A DNA stretch of 64,000 nt from Akkermansiaceae bacterium (GTDB lineage Bacteria; Verrucomicrobiota; Verrucomicrobiia; Verrucomicrobiales; Akkermansiaceae). The position numbers and the translations under genes are program-made. Location: the NCBI GenBank assembly GCA_017798145.1, contig CP059069.1:1783226-1847225 (forward strand), written 5' to 3'. Shown here in pieces: positions 59,748 through 64,000 of this stretch. The notes beneath the pieces are model-generated. The model did not search any database, was not told the DNA's origin, and saw only the letters and a program-made list of their open reading frames with translations. The stretch's first letter is position 1. Each line of letters opens with the position of its first letter.

Positions 59748-60638
59748 TCAGAAAAACACCGCCACCGCATGGAAGACGGCGGCAAAGAGCACCAATTCCA
59801 AAGCGCCGAGCGCGAGGAGCCGGTTCATCCGGGCATCGGCGGGCAGGGTCAGCACGCCCCAGATGATCCGCATGCCGATCGCGAACACCGGCACGCTGGC
59901 GACCAGGAACATGGGCAGATCCCACATCATCCAGACAAACCCAAGAAACGCCGCCAGCTTGATCTCCAGCCAGATCACCGCCGCCGCCGCTTTCCCGCCG
60001 AACCTTACCGCCAGCGTCCGTTTCCCCACCAGCGCGTCGCCCTCGCGGTCGCGGAAATTGTTCACCGAGATCAGCACCGCGGAGAGCAGGCCGATCTGTG
60101 CGCCGAGCAGGGCCGCCTCGCGCGGCCATCCGCCAGTCTGGATGAAAACTGTGCCCATCACCGCAACGAAGCCGAAGAACAGGATCACGAAAACCTCCCC
60201 CAGCCCCCTGTAAGCCAGCGGAAACGGCCCGCCGGTGTAGCCGTAGGCGAGGAACAGGGATGGGATGCCGATCGCCAGCATAGGCCAGCCCCGAGCCATC
60301 ACCAGCGGAGTCCCGAATGCCACCGCGCCCGCGAGGAACACCGCGCCCAACGCCATCACCTGCCCGAAAGCCATCTCGCCGGTCCCCGTCAGCCGCTTCG
60401 GCCCGGTGCGGCGCTCGCCGTCGGCGCCCTTTTTCCCGTCCACCGCGTCGTTGAAGAAATTCGTCGCGATCTGGATGCACAGTGCGCCGAGCAGGGTGCA
60501 GGCCAGCAGCCACCAGTCGATGCTGCCGGAAAGCTTCCAGGCAAGCACGCCGCCGACCCATACCGGGACGACGCCCGCCGCGAGGGTTTTCGGTCTCGCG
60601 CCGGAGAGCACGGCTTTGAAAAGTGTTCCTGGATACAT
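59748..60638 (-). CDS. menA: 1,4-dihydroxy-2-naphthoate polyprenyltransferase
   Basis: This 296-residue integral membrane protein of the UbiA superfamily has the first Asp-rich motif NFFNDAVDG preceded by LRPKTL-like ARPKTLAAGVVPVWVG, and the second motif SVNNFRDREGDALVGKRTLAV. It joins a polyprenyl chain to DHNA in menaquinone synthesis. Met at 60638 was chosen because the MenA N-terminus (PGTLFKAVLSGARPKTL) begins there. It is downstream of menB on the same strand. Confidence 0.92.
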   Translation of the reverse strand: MYPGTLFKAVLSGARPKTLAAGVVPVWVGGVLAWKLSGSIDWWLLACTLLGALCIQIATNFFNDAVDGKKGADGERRTGPKRLTGTGEMAFGQVMALGAVFLAGAVAFGTPLVMARGWPMLAIGIPSLFLAYGYTGGPFPLAYRGLGEVFVILFFGFVAVMGTVFIQTGGWPREAALLGAQIGLLSAVLISVNNFRDREGDALVGKRTLAVRFGGKAAAAVIWLEIKLAAFLGFVWMMWDLPMFLVASVPVFAIGMRIIWGVLTLPADARMNRLLALGALELVLFAAVFHAVAVFF

Positions 60639-60731
60639 CGTTCGGAGGGAGTGAAGGAGGGAATGAGGGATAGGGCGAATGGAAAATCCGGCGCTCATGC
60701 CATAGAAGAACGCGGAAACCACCTCTCCCAC

Positions 60732-60759
60732 TGATCACTGCTCACTCGGCACTGACCAC
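60732..60759. repeat. Four degenerate heptamers (TNNNCAC type), second locus
   Basis: TGATCAC, TGCTCAC, TCGGCAC, TGACCAC run from 60732 to 60759, just after the menB stop (minus-strand sense). Same phase and consensus as 34412-34439. Confidence 0.75.
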
Positions 60760-60762
60760 TTC

Positions 60763-61581
60763 CTACGGCACCCTCGGGAACTTCGAGAAATCCGGTTTGC
60801 GTTTCTCGAGGAACGCTTCTTTCCCCTCACGTCCTTCTTCGGACATGTAATAGAGCAGGGTGGCGTTCCCGGCGAGGTCGAGCAGGCCCATCTGTCCGTC
60901 GCAATCGGCGTTGAGGGCGGATTTCAGGCAGCGCAGGGCAAGCGGCGAGTGGGCGAGCATTTCCCGGCACCACTGGAGCGTTTCCTTTTCGAGATCCGCG
61001 AGGGGGACGACAGTGTTCACCAGGCCCATGGCTAGCGCCTGCTGCGCATCATACTGGCGGCAGAGATACCAGATCTCCCGTGCCTTTTTCTGGCCGACGA
61101 TACGTGCAAGATAACTGGAGCCGAGGCCGCCGTCAAAACTGCCGACCTTCGGGCCGGTCTGGCCGAAGCGGGCGTTGTCCGCCGCGATGGTGAGATCGCA
61201 GACGATGTGCAGAACGTGCCCGCCGCCGATCGCGTAGCCCGCGACCATCGCCACGACCGGTTTCGGAAGCGTGCGGATCTTTTTCTGCAGATCGAGAACA
61301 TTGAGGCGCGGCACCCCGTCGCCGCCGATGTAGCCCGCGTGGCCGCGCACCTTCTGGTCGCCGCCGGAGCAGAAGGCGAGATCGCCCTCGCCCGTTAGTA
61401 TGATCACCCCGACCTGTGGATCCTCGTGCGCCATGTCGAAGGCCTTGAGCATTTCAGCGACCGTCAGCGGGCGGAAGGCGTTGCGCACCTCGGGGCGGTT
61501 GATTGTCACCTTGGCGATGGCGCCGTCTTCGGTCGTTTCGTACCGGATATCCTCGAAGTCATGTTTTGAAACCCACATCAT
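60763..61581 (-). CDS. menB: 1,4-dihydroxy-2-naphthoyl-CoA synthase
   Basis: The 272-residue crotonase-fold product has the MenB-specific [22 protein letters not shown] and [37 protein letters not shown]. It closes the second ring from o-succinylbenzoyl-CoA in menaquinone synthesis. Met at 61581 or 61578 both fit; the longer frame has no homology. It is followed by menA. Confidence 0.95.
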   Translation of the reverse strand: MMWVSKHDFEDIRYETTEDGAIAKVTINRPEVRNAFRPLTVAEMLKAFDMAHEDPQVGVIILTGEGDLAFCSGGDQKVRGHAGYIGGDGVPRLNVLDLQKKIRTLPKPVVAMVAGYAIGGGHVLHIVCDLTIAADNARFGQTGPKVGSFDGGLGSSYLARIVGQKKAREIWYLCRQYDAQQALAMGLVNTVVPLADLEKETLQWCREMLAHSPLALRCLKSALNADCDGQMGLLDLAGNATLLYYMSEEGREGKEAFLEKRKPDFSKFPRVP

Positions 61582-61680
61582 GCTGGGAAGCTGCCCCGCC
61601 CCGCCGCCGTTATCAACCGCGAAAAGCGCCCGGACATTCCCGGCTAGATCTTTCCAACGGATCACCTATGCTTGCCGGAG

Positions 61681-64000
61681 ATGAAACCGGAAAACGAAGG
61701 ATCCGACATCCTCGGCGAGGAGATCCACGACCTTGCCGACCATGAGGGGATACTCGGTGTCAGAGCGGATCCGGCGCATGGACGTTTGGAAATCGAGTTT
61801 GATCCGAGCCGCCTCAGCGAAGACGAACTGAGGGATGTTGCATCGGAGCACGCCTCCGGGCTTGCGATGGAACTGAAGAAGCTCAGCTTCCGGCTCGAAA
61901 GCTCCGGCTGCGAGGCGGGTGCGCTGAAGCTGGAGAAAAAGGTCGGCAAGATCCACGGAGTCCGCCGCGCCACCGCCACTTACCTCGGCAAGGTGCTCTG
62001 CCTCACTTTCGATTCATCGGTTGCCCCGGAGAAGGATGTCATAGCCGGACTGAAGGAGACGGGAGCAAACATCGGGCCGCTTGAGCTCGGGAAAAAGGAG
62101 GAGAAACCGCTCGCCGCAAAGATCCGCTCCGGCGAGCTGAACGAGGAGATTTCCTGCGGGCTCGGCCTGCTGTTCCTCATAGCTGCTTTCACGGTGGAGA
62201 AAATTTCCGGGGTGAACTGGTGGACGCATGGCCTCTACCTCGGAGCCTACGTTTTCGCCGGGCAGGAGGGGGTGAAATCCGCCATCGCATCGCTAAAGGA
62301 GAAAGTACTCGATGTGGACGTGCTGATGGTGCTCGCGGCCATTGGCGCCGCCATCGTGGGTGCGCCTTTCGAGGGTGCGTTGCTGCTGTTCCTCTTCGGC
62401 TTTTCCAACGTCCTCCAGCGCTACGCCATGGAGCGCACCCACCGCGCCATCGAGTCCCTGCTGACGCTGCGGCCGGACAATGCGTTTGTGAAACGCAATG
62501 GGACTGTCGTCCAGGTGCCGGTCGAGGAACTGGAGATCGGCGAGACGGTGGTGGTGAAACCCGGCGAGCAAATCCCGGTGGACGGCACGCTCTCGGAAGG
62601 CAGTACCCACGTCGATGAGTCCTCGCTCACCGGCGAGTCCATGCCGGTGACGAAGAACCCCGGCAGCACTCTTTTCGCGGGAACAATCAACCAAAGCGGC
62701 GGCATCGAGCTGACCGTCACGAAGCGCTCGGATGACTCAGCCTTGGCGCGGATGGTGAAGCTCGTCGCCGAGGCGCAGGCGGAAAAATCCCGCACCCAGC
62801 GCTTCCTGGAAAAGGCGGAGCAGTGGTATGCGATGGGGGTCATCCTTTTCACGATCGGCGTGTTCCTCGTGCCATGGCTGTTTTGGGGAGAAACCTTTGG
62901 TCCCGCGTTCTACCGGGCGATGACCATCATGGTGGTCGCCTCGCCGTGCGCGCTGATCATCAGCACCCCGGCCACCGTCCTTTCCGCCATCGGCGGCGCG
63001 GCGCGGCGCGGAATCCTGATCAAGGGCGGATCCCACCTGGAGCGCGCAGCTACGATAGACATCGTAGCAGTGGACAAGACAGGCACGCTCACCGTCGGCA
63101 AGCCCTCGCTCACAGAAATCGTTTCGCCAAAGGGGCGGCATGAGTTCGGCGACGACCTTCCGCCGGAGGCCATGGAAATCCTGCGCATCGCCGCCGGGCT
63201 GGAAGAGAGATCGGAGCACCCGCTCGCCCATGCCGTTGTTGTCGCGGCGAAGAAACTGAAAATCACCTCCCCACCTGCCACCGCCTTCCAATCCACCACC
63301 GGCAAGGGCGCCGAAGCCACAATCGAAGACAAGCGCTACGCCATCGGCAGCGAACGCTGGTTCCGTGAGATCAAGGCCGTGGGCTTCGATTCTTTCGCCG
63401 AGCTCTCCAAACCCCTCCAGGAAAAAGGCCGCACCTGCATCTGGCTCGGCCTGCGGGAAGGCGACAAGGTCACCGCCCTCGCCGTCCTCGCCATGGCCGA
63501 TACGATACGCCCCGAAGCACGGGAGCTCACCGCACAGCTGCACAAGCTCGGGGTGAAAAAAGTCGTCATGCTCACCGGCGACCACAGGCTCGTGGCGAAG
63601 ACCATCGCCGAGGAGGCGGGAGTCGATGAGATCCAGGCGGAGCTGCTGCCGGAGGACAAACTGAAGGTCATCGTCGAGCTCAAGAAGGAGGGCCGCGTGA
63701 TGATGGTCGGCGACGGTGTGAACGACGCCCCCGCCCTCGCCACATCCGATCTCAGCGTAGCAATGGGAGCCGCAGGCACCGATGTCGCCATGGAAACCGC
63801 CGACGTGGTGCTGATGGGCGACCGCCTGGAAAACATCCCCCTCCTCCTCAGCCACTCGCGCCGCGCAAGGCGCGTCCTCGTCCAGAATCTCGTGTTTTCA
63901 GCCGCCGTGATCATCACACTGGTCATCGCCGCGCTCGGCTTCGCCCTGCCGCTGCCCATCGGCGTCGTCGGCCACGAGGGCAGCACCGTCATCGTCTGCC
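61681..64000 (+). CDS. P1B-4-type heavy-metal translocating ATPase, 3' end beyond the window
   Basis: The frame runs to the window edge (about 773 residues visible). It has two HMA-like regions near the start (about 10-55 and 70-125), a TGES actuator motif, SPC in the sixth helix (MTIMVVASPCALIIS) instead of CPC, DKTGTLT phosphorylation site, SEHPLAHA, TGDH and GDGVNDAPAL, then HEGST in a late helix (VVGHEGST). SPC with H-E-G-x-T is the signature of P1B-4 ATPases (CoaT/CtpD/PfeT), which export Co2+, Fe2+ or similar divalent metals. Neither HMA region has a complete CxxC. It is divergent from menB. Confidence 0.93.
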   Translation, partial: MKPENEGSDILGEEIHDLADHEGILGVRADPAHGRLEIEFDPSRLSEDELRDVASEHASGLAMELKKLSFRLESSGCEAGALKLEKKVGKIHGVRRATATYLGKVLCLTFDSSVAPEKDVIAGLKETGANIGPLELGKKEEKPLAAKIRSGELNEEISCGLGLLFLIAAFTVEKISGVNWWTHGLYLGAYVFAGQEGVKSAIASLKEKVLDVDVLMVLAAIGAAIVGAPFEGALLLFLFGFSNVLQRYAMERTHRAIESLLTLRPDNAFVKRNGTVVQVPVEELEIGETVVVKPGEQIPVDGTLSEGSTHVDESSLTGESMPVTKNPGSTLFAGTINQSGGIELTVTKRSDDSALARMVKLVAEAQAEKSRTQRFLEKAEQWYAMGVILFTIGVFLVPWLFWGETFGPAFYRAMTIMVVASPCALIISTPATVLSAIGGAARRGILIKGGSHLERAATIDIVAVDKTGTLTVGKPSLTEIVSPKGRHEFGDDLPPEAMEILRIAAGLEERSEHPLAHAVVVAAKKLKITSPPATAFQSTTGKGAEATIEDKRYAIGSERWFREIKAVGFDSFAELSKPLQEKGRTCIWLGLREGDKVTALAVLAMADTIRPEARELTAQLHKLGVKKVVMLTGDHRLVAKTIAEEAGVDEIQAELLPEDKLKVIVELKKEGRVMMVGDGVNDAPALATSDLSVAMGAAGTDVAMETADVVLMGDRLENIPLLLSHSRRARRVLVQNLVFSAAVIITLVIAALGFALPLPIGVVGHEGSTVIVC

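Overview
The window looks like a chromosomal segment of a GC-rich member of Verrucomicrobiota, probably Verrucomicrobiales (Luteolibacter/Haloferula-like). The main evidence is two secreted proteins ending in the PEP-CTERM sorting tail typical of that group (PEPSAALLG...LLRRRR), an exosortase with its EpsI partner, planctomycete/verrucomicrobial multidomain cytochromes (DUF1549/DUF1553 and a HEAT-repeat heme-binding type), several sulfatases and an ECF sigma/FecR-LamG pair. LpxI points to a lipid A outer membrane. Strong Shine-Dalgarno sites are rare, so many starts were chosen from homology, signal peptides and ATGA/GTGA overlaps.

Layout. 0-14.6 kb is a surface polysaccharide locus: a GT11 fucosyltransferase (cut by the window edge), a polytopic membrane protein with a 12-unit octamer array at its start codon, a DPM1-like GT2, a STELLO-type glycosyltransferase, a GT87-like membrane protein, GT4, GT2, a methyltransferase, a TagD/TagF-like glycerol-phosphate pair, then (minus strand) exosortase-epsI and (plus strand) a polyprenyl glycosylphosphotransferase and a Wzy/WaaL-TPR fusion. 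Together these could start, extend, decorate with glycerol phosphate and polymerise an exopolysaccharide linked to PEP-CTERM protein export. 14.6-18.5 kb holds prs and ppc. 18.5-24.1 kb is a secretion block: a beta-helix protein, a PEP-CTERM protein, and an ECF sigma factor with a FecR-LamG protein.

24.2-36.4 kb is mostly housekeeping: rimO, xseA, an sdhB without sdhA/sdhC beside it, msrB, tRNA-Leu(CAA), lpxI, bioA, ispD, an M16 peptidase and a nucleotidyltransferase pair. 36.4-47.4 kb encodes exported proteins: a YHYH/EF-hand/sulfatase fusion, a YwaF-like membrane protein, lipoproteins, a 1118-residue HEAT/cytochrome protein, a TM2 protein and an HlyD-like adaptor. 47.4-48.2 kb is decayed DNA with an ISL3 transposase remnant. 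48.2-57.5 kb (minus) has leuA, a frameshifted PSCyt-type cytochrome, an arylsulfatase and malQ. 57.5-64 kb has a second PEP-CTERM protein next to a GntR/LacI-like regulator, menB-menA, and a P1B-4 metal ATPase cut by the window edge.

The most unusual material is non-coding. Four copies of an 84-95 bp inverted-repeat-ended element sit at gene ends. There is also an octamer array, two loci of degenerate heptamers sharing a TNNNCAC pattern, a perfect 15-bp palindrome over a start codon, and a fold-back element at 57.5 kb. No CRISPR array, prophage or replication origin was seen.
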